The notes below the pieces were generated by a model. It had not been told where the DNA came from, made no database searches, and saw only the letters and a program-made list of their open reading frames with translations. The translations under genes and the position numbers were made by a program. From positions 208,657 through 272,656 of the forward strand of contig NZ_CANMAO010000004.1 in assembly GCF_947495845.1 (NCBI RefSeq): a stretch of DNA of 64,000 bases, read 5' to 3'. Positions 50,468-59,902 of this stretch are shown in pieces; the first letter of the stretch is position 1; the number at the start of each line of letters is the position of its first letter. The stretch is from an uncultured Endozoicomonas sp. (GTDB taxonomy: Bacteria > Pseudomonadota > Gammaproteobacteria > Pseudomonadales > Endozoicomonadaceae).

Positions 50468-51802
50468 ATGGGCCAGACAGTGGACCAGGAACCCTCCACC
50501 AAGGAGCCAGCCTTGAGCAGCCAGATCACACCGGAAGAACTGAGTTTTGATGCCAATCATATCTGGCACCCTTATAGCACCACGGTTAATCGGGTGGATA
50601 TGTTCCCAGTGACCGGGGCTGACGGTGTTTATCTTCATCTGAACGATGGTCGCCGGGTGATTGATGGCATGTCTTCCTGGTGGTGCATGGTGCATGGCTA
50701 CAACCATCCTGAAATGAATCTGGCACTGAAGCAGCAGATCGATGAGTTTTCCCACGTTATGTTTGGCGGGCTGACCCATAAACCCGCTATCGATCTGGCC
50801 AAAAAGCTGGTAGCGATGACGCCAGAGCCGATTCAAACGGTTTTCTTTGCCGACTCCGGATCCGTCGCGGTGGAAGTGGCTATCAAGATGGCTATGCAGT
50901 ATTGGATCGCCCAAGACCGCCCTGAAAAGAACAAAATGCTTACCGTACGTGGTGGTTATTACGGCGACACCACCGGTGGTATGTCTATCTGTGATCCCGA
51001 CGGAGGCATGCATCACTGGTTTACCGGGATTCTTCCTCAGCACTATTTTGTCCCAAGGCCTGGCTGTGGTTTTCATGAACCCTGTGAAGACAGCCATCTG
51101 GCAGAAATTCGTCAGTTTCTGGATCTCCAAAGCCACCAGCTTGCTGGCATCATTATTGAACCCATTGTGCAAGGCGCCGGCGGCATGCATTTCTATTCGC
51201 CAGATTACCTGGTACGCCTGCGTCAGCTATGCGATGAATATGACATTCTGTTGATCCACGATGAAATTGCCACCGGTTTTGGTCGTACCGGTAAACTCTT
51301 TGCCTGTGAACATGCCAATATTGTTCCTGACATTATGTGTGTTGGCAAAGCGCTGACCGGTGGTTACATGACCATGGCCGCCACGCTTTGCACAGAACAA
51401 GTTAGCAAAACCATTTCAGAACATGGACCTTTCATGCACGGCCCTACTTTTATGGCCAACCCTCTGGCCTGCGCTGCAGGTAACGCCAGTCTCGAAATAC
51501 TCTCTCGAGGAGAGTGGCAACCTCAGCTGGCCATGATCGAAACAGTCCTCAAAAATGAGCTAATGCCCTGTGCCGAAATGGCCTCAGTTTCTGAAGTCCG
51601 GGTGCTCGGCGGTATTGGTGTGGTGGAATTAAAAGAGCCGGTGGTGATGGCTGAAATACAACCTTTGTTTGTGGAAGAAGGCGTCTGGGTGCGCCCATTT
51701 GGCAAACTGGTTTATGTGATGCCCCCTTATGTCATCACCCCTGAAGAACTGAAAACTCTTTGCAATAGTATTTGCAGAGTCCTTCATCGTGTTGGCAGAT
51801 GA
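50468..51802 (+). CDS. bioA: adenosylmethionine-8-amino-7-oxononanoate aminotransferase
   Basis: About 444 residues from ATG 50468 (MGQTVDQEPSTKEPALSSQI). PLP enzyme of biotin synthesis: converts KAPA to DAPA with SAM as amino donor. HIWHPYSTTV, MSSWWCMVHGYNHPEMNLAL, ADSGSVAVEVAIKMAMQYW, LIHDEIATGFGRTGKLFACE and the Lys in CVGKALTGGYMTMAA are all typical. The open frame continues upstream to 50066 but overlaps the divergent gene and lacks similarity. No other bio genes are adjacent; ribH follows after 64 bp. Confidence 0.95.
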   Translation: MGQTVDQEPSTKEPALSSQITPEELSFDANHIWHPYSTTVNRVDMFPVTGADGVYLHLNDGRRVIDGMSSWWCMVHGYNHPEMNLALKQQIDEFSHVMFGGLTHKPAIDLAKKLVAMTPEPIQTVFFADSGSVAVEVAIKMAMQYWIAQDRPEKNKMLTVRGGYYGDTTGGMSICDPDGGMHHWFTGILPQHYFVPRPGCGFHEPCEDSHLAEIRQFLDLQSHQLAGIIIEPIVQGAGGMHFYSPDYLVRLRQLCDEYDILLIHDEIATGFGRTGKLFACEHANIVPDIMCVGKALTGGYMTMAATLCTEQVSKTISEHGPFMHGPTFMANPLACAAGNASLEILSRGEWQPQLAMIETVLKNELMPCAEMASVSEVRVLGGIGVVELKEPVVMAEIQPLFVEEGVWVRPFGKLVYVMPPYVITPEELKTLCNSICRVLHRVGR

Positions 51803-51866
51803 TTTAAAATGACGCTATTTTTCAGTTTCACAACAATTTATTAAGTCGTTTAAAGGAGTACAAACA

Positions 51867-52346
51867 ATGGGTGCAGGTCTTCCAAAAACCCCGGAGCAGT
51901 TCCATAAAATCCCCCACGCCCGTGTTGCCATTATTGGCAGTAGCTGGCACAGCGACTGTGTTGACGCCATGATCAACCGAGCTGAGAAAGAATTGTTGGC
52001 GCTTGACGTCAAATCCGAGAACATCTCTGTACACAAAGTACCGGGTTCTCTTGAGTTGCCACTGGCTGCAAGGTTGCTGTTTGAAAAAGATCCAGAGCTG
52101 GATGCAGTGCTAGCCTTTGGTGTGGTTCTGGAAGGCATTACCAGCCACGATGAAAGTGTGCTTCACGCCGTTGTTAACGGCTTCCAGAATGTCACTGAGC
52201 GTTTTGGCAAACCGGTGATTAACGAAGTTATTGGTGTCACCAGTATCGAAGATGCCCACAAACGTTCTGGCGATAACCATATGAATAAAGGCGTTGAAGC
52301 CGTCTATGCTACATCAGAACTGTTGAACTGGATTCACCAGCTCTGA
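51867..52346 (+). CDS. ribH: 6,7-dimethyl-8-ribityllumazine synthase (divergent type)
   Basis: 159 residues. Penultimate riboflavin enzyme. The fold is recognisable from RVAIIGSSWHSDCVDAMINR, VPGSLELPLAARLLFEKDPE, AVLAFGVVLEGITSHDESVL with the catalytic His, and NKGVEAVYATSELL. It differs from the usual enterobacterial RibH and is separated by 24 kb from ribBA/nusB, where ribH usually sits. AAAGGAG lies about 8 bp before its ATG. Confidence 0.92.
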   Translation: MGAGLPKTPEQFHKIPHARVAIIGSSWHSDCVDAMINRAEKELLALDVKSENISVHKVPGSLELPLAARLLFEKDPELDAVLAFGVVLEGITSHDESVLHAVVNGFQNVTERFGKPVINEVIGVTSIEDAHKRSGDNHMNKGVEAVYATSELLNWIHQL

Positions 52347-52366
52347 AAATGATGTGAGTTGTCAGT

Positions 52367-52399
52367 AGAGGCTACAAAGATTCCTGAGTAGCCTCTTTA
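52367..52399. terminator. terminator shared by ribH and the DAACS gene
   Basis: AGAGGCTAC / GTAGCCTCT perfect 9-bp stem with a 12-base loop, followed by TTTATT. Lies between the convergent genes and includes the DAACS stop codon. Confidence 0.75.
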
Positions 52400-53676
52400 T
52401 TGGCCACCATACCGCTCTTTTCTACAATATCTTCTACAAGCCCTTCCTGTAACTCTTTATTCACCATGACGGTGACACAAGCATCAGACCAAACGTTCAC
52501 AGCGCTCTCGAACATATCAATCAGAGCATAAAAAGGCAGAATGATCACCAGTAGCTGCAGAGGTACCCCCATCGCGGCCAGAAAAGCACTGGACATCATA
52601 TAACAGCCCATGGGTACACCAGCATTGCCAATGGCTGCGACGGTGGCAATACCAATCCACACCACCATCTCAAAAGTTGAAAACGCCACACCACTACTTT
52701 GAGCCACAAACAGTACCGTAATCAAAATAAACGCAGCACAGGCATTCATATTAATCGTGGTACAAATCGGCAGACTAAAACGGGCAACGTTGCTTTGAAC
52801 GCCCAACTTCTCCGCACACTCCACAGAACTGGGCAAAGCCGCCACCGATGATTTACCAAAGAATGCAATGGTCAATGCAGGCCACATCACTCGAGCGGTT
52901 TGCCATGGGGAAAACCCTTTACTTTTGAGAAACACAGGCAAAACAATGCCCGCCTGAATCACGTTGGCAGCTAAAATACAGGCCAGATATAAAGCCAACT
53001 CAGTTAATACTTCTTGCCCATGAAGATCTTGAACAAACTGGTTGACGAAAGACCACACGGCTAAAGGCATCAACTTGAGCACAAATGACGTCATTTTCAT
53101 CACAGCGGCGAACATGCTGTTATAAAAAGTATTCAAGTTTGAGCGATGCTTCGGCTCCAAACAAATCACCGAAAAACTGAACAACAGCGCTAAAAACAAC
53201 ACGCTCATTACGTTGTGCGTTTGAAACGGTTCAATGAAACTGGAAGGAATTACTTTATCAAAATGCGTCCATAAATTAACGCTTGTCTCTTGCACAAATT
53301 GATCCGCTTGCCCTGACAGTGAGTGCCCCAGTGGATCAATCAACAGATACAACCCAAGAGCAATGGTGGCAGCGATAATCGTCGTCGCTAGTGTGTATTT
53401 AAGGACACTGCCTCCCATTTTTTTCACCGTAGAAAGATCACCGACCCCAGACAGCGTAGAAACCAGTGAAAAGAAAATAACCGGCAGACTTATTAATTTC
53501 AGCATTCGGATAAAGAGGTCAGAAACAATCTGGCTGGCCTGATAAAACTCTGGTAAATGAAGCCAGCCTGTGAAAATCCCCAATAGGCCGGCAAAAATCA
53601 GAACGCTATTTCCCGTAAAAAGCGAGCCATTAAGAAACAAGAAAGTCCGACCGGACCGACAAGGGTTTTTCTGCAT
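52372..53676 (-). CDS. dicarboxylate/amino-acid:cation symporter (DAACS)
   Basis: 434 residues with about 8 helices plus re-entrant loops. SLVSTLSGVGDLSTVKKMGG, FFGKSSVAALPSSVECAEKL, the cation/substrate loop LPICTTINMNACAAF and NAGVPMGCYMMSSAFLAAMG identify the GltP/GltT family, which imports glutamate, aspartate, or C4-dicarboxylates with Na+ or H+. Confidence 0.94.
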   Translation of the reverse strand: MQKNPCRSGRTFLFLNGSLFTGNSVLIFAGLLGIFTGWLHLPEFYQASQIVSDLFIRMLKLISLPVIFFSLVSTLSGVGDLSTVKKMGGSVLKYTLATTIIAATIALGLYLLIDPLGHSLSGQADQFVQETSVNLWTHFDKVIPSSFIEPFQTHNVMSVLFLALLFSFSVICLEPKHRSNLNTFYNSMFAAVMKMTSFVLKLMPLAVWSFVNQFVQDLHGQEVLTELALYLACILAANVIQAGIVLPVFLKSKGFSPWQTARVMWPALTIAFFGKSSVAALPSSVECAEKLGVQSNVARFSLPICTTINMNACAAFILITVLFVAQSSGVAFSTFEMVVWIGIATVAAIGNAGVPMGCYMMSSAFLAAMGVPLQLLVIILPFYALIDMFESAVNVWSDACVTVMVNKELQEGLVEDIVEKSGMVANKEATQESL

Positions 53677-53930
53677 TTGTGGTCAACACCCATTAATTAA
53701 ACAGACCTTACAAGATAGACAGAGTCCACATAACGCCTTATCTTATTTTGGTATTAGCTTGGGCTGTTCAGGCATGAAGACAAATTTTCATTTTATCCGG
53801 GCAGGAACTTTTGGGACAAAAGCCCATCTTAATATCTACTAGACTTCTCCCGCCAATGGCATGTGCGTGTGCGGCTTCACCATTATAAAACGCCTAAGTG
53901 TTGCCCTCTGAATGACTCAGGAGCAGTAAA

Positions 53931-54332
53931 ATGCTGAAAAACATATATTTTTCCTTTATCGGGTCTGAAAATGACGGTCAGTGCGTACCATTGCACAAGG
54001 TATCAAGACGCTTCTTCATTCAAGAGCTCTTGCTGTCAGAAGAGGCCGAAGAAAGCGAAGAGTATCTTGAGGAATGGTTTTTCCCTTACCCAGAGCATCG
54101 AGCCTTACTCGTAGACTCTTCCGATGCCACAACCGTTAGCAAGCTCACTTCTGTCAGATTGAAGGCAGCCGTTGGTATTCACTGTAGTCGCAAGCGCGCT
54201 TATAGTTTATCCATCTCGGGTGTTGGTAAACACAGACCTTCAAAAATAGCTCGTTGGAATAGCTCAGAAAAAAACAGCCAGGAGTCTCGTAACAAAACGT
54301 CAATAGCTCCTAAAGACTCCAGCAAGAAATAA
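53931..54332 (+). CDS. hypothetical protein, 133 aa
   Basis: I do not recognise this protein. It has a sound ribosome site (AGGAG 8 bp before ATG 53931). The central part is acidic (EEAEESEEYLEEWFFPYPEH) and the C-terminal third basic and Ser-rich (SRNKTSIAPKDSSKK). It has no signal peptide or membrane helix. Located 43 bp before the MBL-fold gene. Confidence 0.6.
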   Translation: MLKNIYFSFIGSENDGQCVPLHKVSRRFFIQELLLSEEAEESEEYLEEWFFPYPEHRALLVDSSDATTVSKLTSVRLKAAVGIHCSRKRAYSLSISGVGKHRPSKIARWNSSEKNSQESRNKTSIAPKDSSKK

Positions 54333-54375
54333 GATTAGAATCACCGCAGAACTGACAAACCACTGCGAAGATTCG

Positions 54376-55017
54376 ATGACAGACCAGACAACCTTTATTC
54401 GGCAGACATTCCCGGTTGGTCCGCTGCAATGTAACTGCACAATTATCGGTGACCCGGTCACCAAAAGGGCTTTTGTTGTAGATCCCGGCGGAGATCCGGA
54501 CATCATCCTTGCCAAACTTGAAGCCCTTGAGCTGAAGGTTGTGGCCATTATTCATACCCATGCACACCTTGACCACTTTCTGGCCAGCGGCGATATCAAG
54601 AAAAAAACCGGTGCGCCTATTTACCTCCATGAAGGCGATAAATTTCTCTGGGATAACCTGGAAATGCAGTGCCGCATGTTTGGCGTTCCCTATCGTCCGG
54701 TGCCAGATCCCGACTATTGGCTGAAAGACGATGAAGCCCTACCCTGCTGTGAAGGCGTCGCCATGCATACGCCCGGCCATACGCCCGGTTCCATGTGTTT
54801 CTGGTTTGAAGAACCCAAGCTATTGATTGCTGGCGATACCTTGTTCCGTCGATCCATTGGCCGGACCGATCTGTGGGGCGGGGATTACAAAACCATTGAA
54901 AAATCCATCAAACAACGTCTCTACACTCTGGATGAAGAAGCCGTTGTGGTAACGGGTCACGGTCCGGACACAACAATTGGTGAAGAAATCCGGGAAAATA
55001 GTATTATCCGCGGTTAA
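54376..55017 (+). CDS. MBL-fold metallohydrolase (glyoxalase II-like)
   Basis: 213 residues. Metallo-beta-lactamase fold with metal motif HTHAHLDH (about 56-63), MHTPGHTPGSMCFW (about 132-145), IAGDTLFRRSIGRTDLWGGD and VVTGHGPDTTIGEE. Similar to YcbL-type glyoxalase II homologues, probably a cytosolic thioester hydrolase. Confidence 0.93.
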   Translation: MTDQTTFIRQTFPVGPLQCNCTIIGDPVTKRAFVVDPGGDPDIILAKLEALELKVVAIIHTHAHLDHFLASGDIKKKTGAPIYLHEGDKFLWDNLEMQCRMFGVPYRPVPDPDYWLKDDEALPCCEGVAMHTPGHTPGSMCFWFEEPKLLIAGDTLFRRSIGRTDLWGGDYKTIEKSIKQRLYTLDEEAVVVTGHGPDTTIGEEIRENSIIRG

Positions 55018-55038
55018 ATTCTGATGAAGGAAATATCC

Positions 55039-55698
55039 ATGCAATTAAACAAGATGGTTGCCACTGCAATCCTGATGGTAAGTGCACTACTGGCAGGCTG
55101 TCAGACAACTAACCCATACACTGGTGAACAGCAAACCAATAAGTCCACGAAGTATGGTCTTGGTGGTGTATTGGCCGGCGCTGCTCTGGGCGCTCTTGCC
55201 GATGGTAAAGACGGCGCTCTTAAAGGAGCCGTACTGGGTGGTGCTGCAGGTGCAGGCTACGGCTATTACCTTGATAAGCAGGAAGCCGTGCTACGTTCAG
55301 AACTTCAGGGAACGGGTGTTCAAGTCTATCGTCAGGGTGATCAGCTAAGCCTGATCATGCCTTCCAACATCACCTTTGATTCCAGCCGTTCCGCGATCAA
55401 ATCGGCTTTCTATCCAGTGCTCGGTTCCGTTGCCAAAGTATTCAAAGAGTATGACCGTAACCTGATCGAGATCGTTGGCTACACCGACAGCACCGGTGGC
55501 GATAAGATCAACCTGCCACTGTCTCAGCAGCGCGCTGAAAGCGTTGCAGATTACCTTGTATTCCAAGGCGTGCCAGCGACTCGCATCAGCGCATTCGGCC
55601 AGGGTTCTGCCGACCCGATTGCCAGCAACAGCACATCGGCTGGTCGTGCACAAAATCGTCGTGTAGAGATCAACCTGCTACCTGCTCCACAGCGCTAA
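55039..55698 (+). CDS. OmpA-family outer-membrane lipoprotein
   Basis: 219 residues from ATG 55039, AAGGAA 7 bp upstream. Lipobox LLAGC with lipidated Cys near 21, a glycine-rich segment (GLGGVLAGAALGALADGKDG; Gly-zipper type), then an OmpA C-terminal peptidoglycan-binding domain (IEIVGYTDSTGGDKINLPLS; NRRVEINLLP). YiaD-like envelope protein. A family A repeat begins 3 bp after the stop. Confidence 0.93.
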   Translation: MQLNKMVATAILMVSALLAGCQTTNPYTGEQQTNKSTKYGLGGVLAGAALGALADGKDGALKGAVLGGAAGAGYGYYLDKQEAVLRSELQGTGVQVYRQGDQLSLIMPSNITFDSSRSAIKSAFYPVLGSVAKVFKEYDRNLIEIVGYTDSTGGDKINLPLSQQRAESVADYLVFQGVPATRISAFGQGSADPIASNSTSAGRAQNRRVEINLLPAPQR

Positions 55699-55701
55699 AC
55701 A

Positions 55702-55864
55702 TAAGTACCCAACCATATGAAATCATATTTTCTGACTTGTTGATCAGACCCTCTAACTGCGTTGCAACTCTGGTCACATAGCTCGCTATGCTCCCGCCGT
55801 TGCGCCTTGCAGAGAACCTGATCAACAAGCCAGAAATATTCGATTCCATATGGCCGGGTACTTA
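55702..55864. repeat. palindromic MITE-like element, family A (copy 2)
   Basis: 163 bp, same arms as the 13578 copy (TAAGTACCCAACCATATGAA ... CCGGGTACTTA) and the same internal palindrome centred on CATAGCTCGCTATG. Bounded by TA. Placed directly behind the OmpA-like gene. Confidence 0.85.
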
Positions 55865-56023
55865 GCAAGAAAGGCGGATCACCCGCCTTTCTAACTTTCC
55901 CTCCTCCACCTGCCAATCATTCACCACCAAAACCCAATCGATCCACCAATAAATAAGCGTAAATAAAAAAAGATGGAACCAATCATCAAAGACTAGAGTC
56001 TCATAAGAAAAAGGACTTTCTTG

Positions 56024-57055
56024 ATGCAGCTTCCTACTGTCTTTTTAATGCTATTTATTGCGGTCTTAAGCCACCGCGGCGCAACCCACTACGATGAAGC
56101 CTATAACCATGACTATGGCCCAGCGGCCAATCATCCCAACTGGATGGCACGGGTAGACGGCAACAAACGAATCAGTGAGCTCTCCCTGCCCGGCACCCAC
56201 GACTCCATGTCTGTCAATGGTGGCGATATTGCCCAGAATCAGACCATGAATCTGTTAGAGCAGTTGTACTCAGGTGTTCGAGTATTTGATATAAGAGCCC
56301 GACATATCGACAACCAATTTCGAATGCACCATGGTATTGTGCCGCAAAATACCTGGTTTGGAGAGGATGTGCTGCGAGTCATCAACTTCTTTCTGGAAGC
56401 CTTCCCCAGTGAAACCGTCTTATTTCGCCTTAAACCTGAATATTCAGAAACGAACAACACCCGCAGTTTTACCGATACGTTAAACGCTTATTTGGAAATT
56501 TACGGCAGTAAACGATGGATACCTACGTCCCAAAACCCAACATTGGACGAAGTACGCGGTAAGTTCATTATTCTTCAAGACTTCACCGGACAGACACCAA
56601 ATCGCCAGCCCTACGGTATTTTCTATCTAACATTGGACATTCAGGATCAATACAAGATGGGCACTAACTGGAATCTTCATAGCAAATGGACTGCCATAAA
56701 AGAGCATATCAACCGCGCCAGAGTATTCCATCAGCAACGTATTTTTATGAACTATCTGACAGGGTCTTATGGTTCATTCCCGTATTTCGTTGTCAGTGGG
56801 CACAGCTCTCACGGCACTTCAGCTCCGCGCCTATCCACGGGTTTAACAACACCCGGCTGGTGGTATGTTTACCCTGATTTCCCCAGAACGTCATGCTTTA
56901 TTGGTATTTGCACCATTGCTTTTGAAGGCACCAATACCCTGACAGCAAATTACATCATCTACCCAGACAATACACCTGTTGGGATCATTATGACTGACTT
57001 CCCAGGTAAACGACTGATCGAGAACATCATTCGATTAAATGGAGTAAATCCTTAG
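56024..57055 (+). CDS. secreted phosphatidylinositol-specific phospholipase C
   Basis: 343 residues from ATG 56024. N-terminal signal peptide (MQLPTVFLMLFIAVLSHRGA). A PI-PLC X domain follows with catalytic His in LPGTHDSMS, VRVFDIRAR, and second His in RMHHGIV; these correspond to the two active-site histidines of bacterial PI-PLC. It would cleave phosphatidylinositol or GPI anchors, lipids mostly of eukaryotes, so a role in host contact is plausible. A Cys-containing loop near the C-terminus (PRTSCFIGICTIAF) may hold a disulfide. Followed by a strong terminator. Confidence 0.9.
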   Translation: MQLPTVFLMLFIAVLSHRGATHYDEAYNHDYGPAANHPNWMARVDGNKRISELSLPGTHDSMSVNGGDIAQNQTMNLLEQLYSGVRVFDIRARHIDNQFRMHHGIVPQNTWFGEDVLRVINFFLEAFPSETVLFRLKPEYSETNNTRSFTDTLNAYLEIYGSKRWIPTSQNPTLDEVRGKFIILQDFTGQTPNRQPYGIFYLTLDIQDQYKMGTNWNLHSKWTAIKEHINRARVFHQQRIFMNYLTGSYGSFPYFVVSGHSSHGTSAPRLSTGLTTPGWWYVYPDFPRTSCFIGICTIAFEGTNTLTANYIIYPDNTPVGIIMTDFPGKRLIENIIRLNGVNP

Positions 57056-57072
57056 TTATTTATCACTTATAA

Positions 57073-57097
57073 AAAACCCGACATCCGTCGGGTTTTT
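57073..57097. terminator. bidirectional terminator between PI-PLC and OmpK-like genes
   Basis: AAAACCCGAC atcc GTCGGGTTTT, a 10-bp stem with a T-run on both sides, between convergent genes. Confidence 0.92.
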
Positions 57098-57113
57098 ACC
57101 ACAGCGATCAAAC

Positions 57114-57884
57114 TTAGAAGTTGTATTTAACGGTGTAAATCATTGCGTTGTTATTGCCAGCCAAACCCAGTTTGTTGCTGGCATAACGATATTGAACGCC
57201 AGCGCTCACCTGAGTGATCGGGTGCCACCAAAGAGCAACCGCACCATTAACACCAGTTGTACCATTAGAGTCTTTGTATTCATCAGCGCGGAGCATTTCA
57301 ATCTCGGTCCAGTTGGTCACAGACATCTTCTGTCCCGCAGCGGAAAAGCCATAACCGGCTACCCAGCCAGCCATGATGCCATTAGAGCCATTGTAGCCAG
57401 TTTCAATATCTGCATAATGAGCACCAACCCATGGTTTAATCCACAGTCCAGAATCATTAGCGTAACGGTAACCCAAACCTACAACCGTATTAGTCTCGAC
57501 AAATGCCTTTGAATTAGTGTGATAGACCTGAGAATAAACGGTGAAATTTGAGTCACCCAGATAATAATGCATCGTACCCTTGGTAGCTACGCGCTTCTCT
57601 TTACCATCTTCATTTTCACGATCATTGAATGGGTTTTCCAGATCGTAGAATCCATACACTTCGCCCCAGTTGAAGCCAGCGCCCCCTTCAACTTCCAGGA
57701 AAACAAAATCTTCTTTAAAGCCATCGTTACGTTGCTCCGTCCCTTTGGACCAATCCAATTGGTTCACGCTGACGTTTGCAAAACTCCACTGAACATCGGT
57801 CCATGATGAAGCTTCAGAAGCCATAGCATTAAAAGAACAGGCTGTAATTGCAGCAACGGAAGCAATTTGAGTCCGTAATTTCAT
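57114..57884 (-). CDS. OmpK/Tsx-family nucleoside-specific channel
   Basis: 256 residues from ATG 57884 (AGGA upstream). Signal peptide ends at NAMASE. Outer-membrane beta barrel of the Tsx/OmpK family: WTDVQWSFANVSVNQLDW, GEVYGFYDLENPFNDREN, and a final aromatic strand ending YTVKYNF. Tsx channels pass nucleosides; OmpK is a phage receptor in vibrios. The upstream region has a TTCGC GATTT GCGAA palindrome near 57968, a possible operator. Confidence 0.9.
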   Translation of the reverse strand: MKLRTQIASVAAITACSFNAMASEASSWTDVQWSFANVSVNQLDWSKGTEQRNDGFKEDFVFLEVEGGAGFNWGEVYGFYDLENPFNDRENEDGKEKRVATKGTMHYYLGDSNFTVYSQVYHTNSKAFVETNTVVGLGYRYANDSGLWIKPWVGAHYADIETGYNGSNGIMAGWVAGYGFSAAGQKMSVTNWTEIEMLRADEYKDSNGTTGVNGAVALWWHPITQVSAGVQYRYASNKLGLAGNNNAMIYTVKYNF

Positions 57885-58151
57885 CGTTTTTCCTTTCAGG
57901 ATTATTGTATGTTCGTGCATATTTTTTGCACGCCGAGCAATGTATAGTTTTTATACGATCAAAGGTATTCGCGATTTGCGAAGTGCTATATGTGCAAATA
58001 CTGAACTATGGTAACAAAATGTATCAGACCGATTTACCTGATATTTTCTGAATCAAAGCGAATATTGCTATGAAAGTTGCATAAACAAAAAATATAAAAC
58101 CTAGGGCTCAAAACCTTCGAAATACCTATTTTGTGGATGCGAAAGGAGGCA

Positions 58152-58180
58152 AACCCTGAGATCACCTCAGGGTTCTTTTT
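58152..58180 (+). terminator. orphan terminator-like hairpin
   Basis: AACCCTGAG atcac CTCAGGGTT followed by CTTTTTCTT on the plus strand, with no plus-strand gene upstream. A nearly identical hairpin is at 63162-63186. The 57885-58237 gap is otherwise empty of genes. Confidence 0.6.
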
Positions 58181-58237
58181 CTTAGTAACACGGTTATTTG
58201 AGATCAGGTAAGAAAAATGCTTTTTGGGGCAATAGTC

Positions 58238-58735
58238 TTAGTAGAGAGAACCAAATAATTCCAGCTGCGTCATATAGAGACGAGTATCCAATTCCAGCTG
58301 TTGATAGTGTGGCTCCATATGGCAGCATAATTGGTAAAACGATTTATTGTGCTCTGCCTCTTTTAAGTGACTTAGTTCGTGCACAACAATCATTCTTAAA
58401 AAATCTTCCGGCGCATTTTGAAACAATGTGCCGATGCGAATTTCTTTACGAACCTTCAGCTTGCCACCATGGGCCATCGTGCGGGAAACATTGATGCCCA
58501 GCGCCTGATACGTCTGGCTGAGCTTGCCATCAAACAGCACTTTGTTGAGTGGTGCTGACTTACGAAGATATTGGTTTTTAAGCGTCATCGTATATTCATA
58601 GAGCGCTTTATTATTCCTTACTCCATGAGGCTCAGGGTATTTTCCTAACAACCATTCACCCAAACGCTCTTCTGAGATCAGGCGCTGAACCTGCTCAATA
58701 ATAGGTTGAGGGTAGTGGAGTATATATTTCAGCAT
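58238..58735 (-). CDS. YgjP-like zinc metallopeptidase (DUF45)
   Basis: 165 residues. Metal site VVHELSHLKEAEHNKSFYQL, i.e. HELxH-x(n)-EH, typical of the YgjP/WLM group. It is soluble, without a signal peptide. In vivo substrate unknown. Confidence 0.9.
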   Translation of the reverse strand: MLKYILHYPQPIIEQVQRLISEERLGEWLLGKYPEPHGVRNNKALYEYTMTLKNQYLRKSAPLNKVLFDGKLSQTYQALGINVSRTMAHGGKLKVRKEIRIGTLFQNAPEDFLRMIVVHELSHLKEAEHNKSFYQLCCHMEPHYQQLELDTRLYMTQLELFGSLY

Positions 58736-58802
58736 GTCACGTTACAGTTATTTAAACATTGAAAGGCCAATCCTCTTGGCTCAATGACGCTAAATCGTGC
58801 TT

Positions 58803-58949
58803 AGGAACTGTCACGAAATAACTTACACATTTAGCCAGAACCGTTATCCGTTTACCGTTATCCGTAAAGCCTTGTTGCTTGCGCTTTCACGGATAACGGC
58901 AAATGGAAAGCACTTCTCTGGGCAGTAAAGTTATTCAGAGACAGTTCCT
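58803..58949. repeat. heptamer-repeat inverted element (copy 3)
   Basis: Left end AGGAACTGTCACGAAATAAC and right end complementary AGGAACTGTCTCTGAATAAC form clear terminal inverted repeats. The core holds CGTTATC/CGTTTAC heptamers. The right end supplies the esterase stop region. Same family as 3660-3817. Confidence 0.75.
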
Positions 58950-59836
58950 TAATGATGCTGCACCGGCAGGTATTTGGTTAAAAAATCCATCACATGGGGC
59001 ACGTATTTTTCTGTATCAAACACGGGCGCGCTGTGCCCAACACCTTCTTCGATAAACAGTTGATTCGCGATGCCATATTCATCAAGCCTGGCTTTCAGAA
59101 TCTCACTTTGGGATAAAGGCACGCGTTTATCCACCGTTCCATGAAGTTGAATGTACGGAGGTGTATTTTCATTAATATACGTCGTGGTTGACGCTTGCCT
59201 GGCGACCTCCGGGATATGACTGGGGATATCCCCTAAAAAGCGAGACACTGACGATTTCTTACTGGTTTTCTTACCGCTTTTACTCCCCAGCGCCAGCAGA
59301 TCCGTCGGCCCAAAAAAGCTGACAACCCCTAAGACCTGGTACTTGGGTGGCTCATAAAAGTTGACCTTGCTGTAGGCTGAGTTGGTCGCACCAATAAAAC
59401 CTGCCAAGTGACCACCAGCCGAACGCCCCATCATCACTAACTCGTCGGCATTGATGTTTAACCGGTCAGCATGCTCATTCAGATAATTAAGCGCATCATT
59501 GATATCTTGAACCGGCGCCGGAAAATCTACCTCACCACTGAGTCGATAATCCACCGACGCCAAAGCGTAGCCTGCTTTCAATACGGACTGGAGCAACAAT
59601 GGGTTCTTCTCAGGAATCGCATCTTTGCTTCCGCGCTTCCAGGCACCGCCATGAACCCAGACAAGCAGCGGAAATTTAGCCTCCGCGTTTGTGGTGGGTG
59701 TATAGAGATCTAATTTAATCTCTTTTTCTCCCACCGCCTTAAACACGATGTTTTTCTCGACCTTAAAATCCCCTGCCATGGTGGCGAATGAAAACAATAA
59801 AAGGGAGGTCATTAACGCTTTAATCTTCAAATTCAT
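58949..59836 (-). CDS. exported alpha/beta hydrolase (BD-FAE/esterase-lipase type)
   Basis: 295 residues. Signal peptide MNLKIKALMTSLLLFSFATM ending at AGD. HGGAW oxyanion motif (LVWVHGGAWKRGSKDA), nucleophile GRSAGGHLAGF, Asp in GTVDKRVPLSQ and His in GVGHSAPVF. A periplasmic or secreted carboxylesterase, substrate unknown. Confidence 0.9.
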   Translation of the reverse strand: MNLKIKALMTSLLLFSFATMAGDFKVEKNIVFKAVGEKEIKLDLYTPTTNAEAKFPLLVWVHGGAWKRGSKDAIPEKNPLLLQSVLKAGYALASVDYRLSGEVDFPAPVQDINDALNYLNEHADRLNINADELVMMGRSAGGHLAGFIGATNSAYSKVNFYEPPKYQVLGVVSFFGPTDLLALGSKSGKKTSKKSSVSRFLGDIPSHIPEVARQASTTTYINENTPPYIQLHGTVDKRVPLSQSEILKARLDEYGIANQLFIEEGVGHSAPVFDTEKYVPHVMDFLTKYLPVQHH

Positions 59837-59853
59837 TTCTCTATCTTAAACCT

Positions 59854-59895
59854 TAAGCACCCAACCATATATAAAGTCATATGCTCGGGTGCTTA
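59854..59895. repeat. family A element reduced to its ends
   Basis: 42 bp: TAAGCACCCAACCATATATA at left and a complementary ATGCTCGGGTGCTTA at right, matching family A termini without the centre. Confidence 0.7.
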
Positions 59896-59902
59896 CGCCT
59901 GA

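Noticed and set aside
53570..53842. 90-codon plus-strand frame over the DAACS start region
   Set aside because: Mostly antisense to the symporter, without a ribosome site or recognisable motifs.
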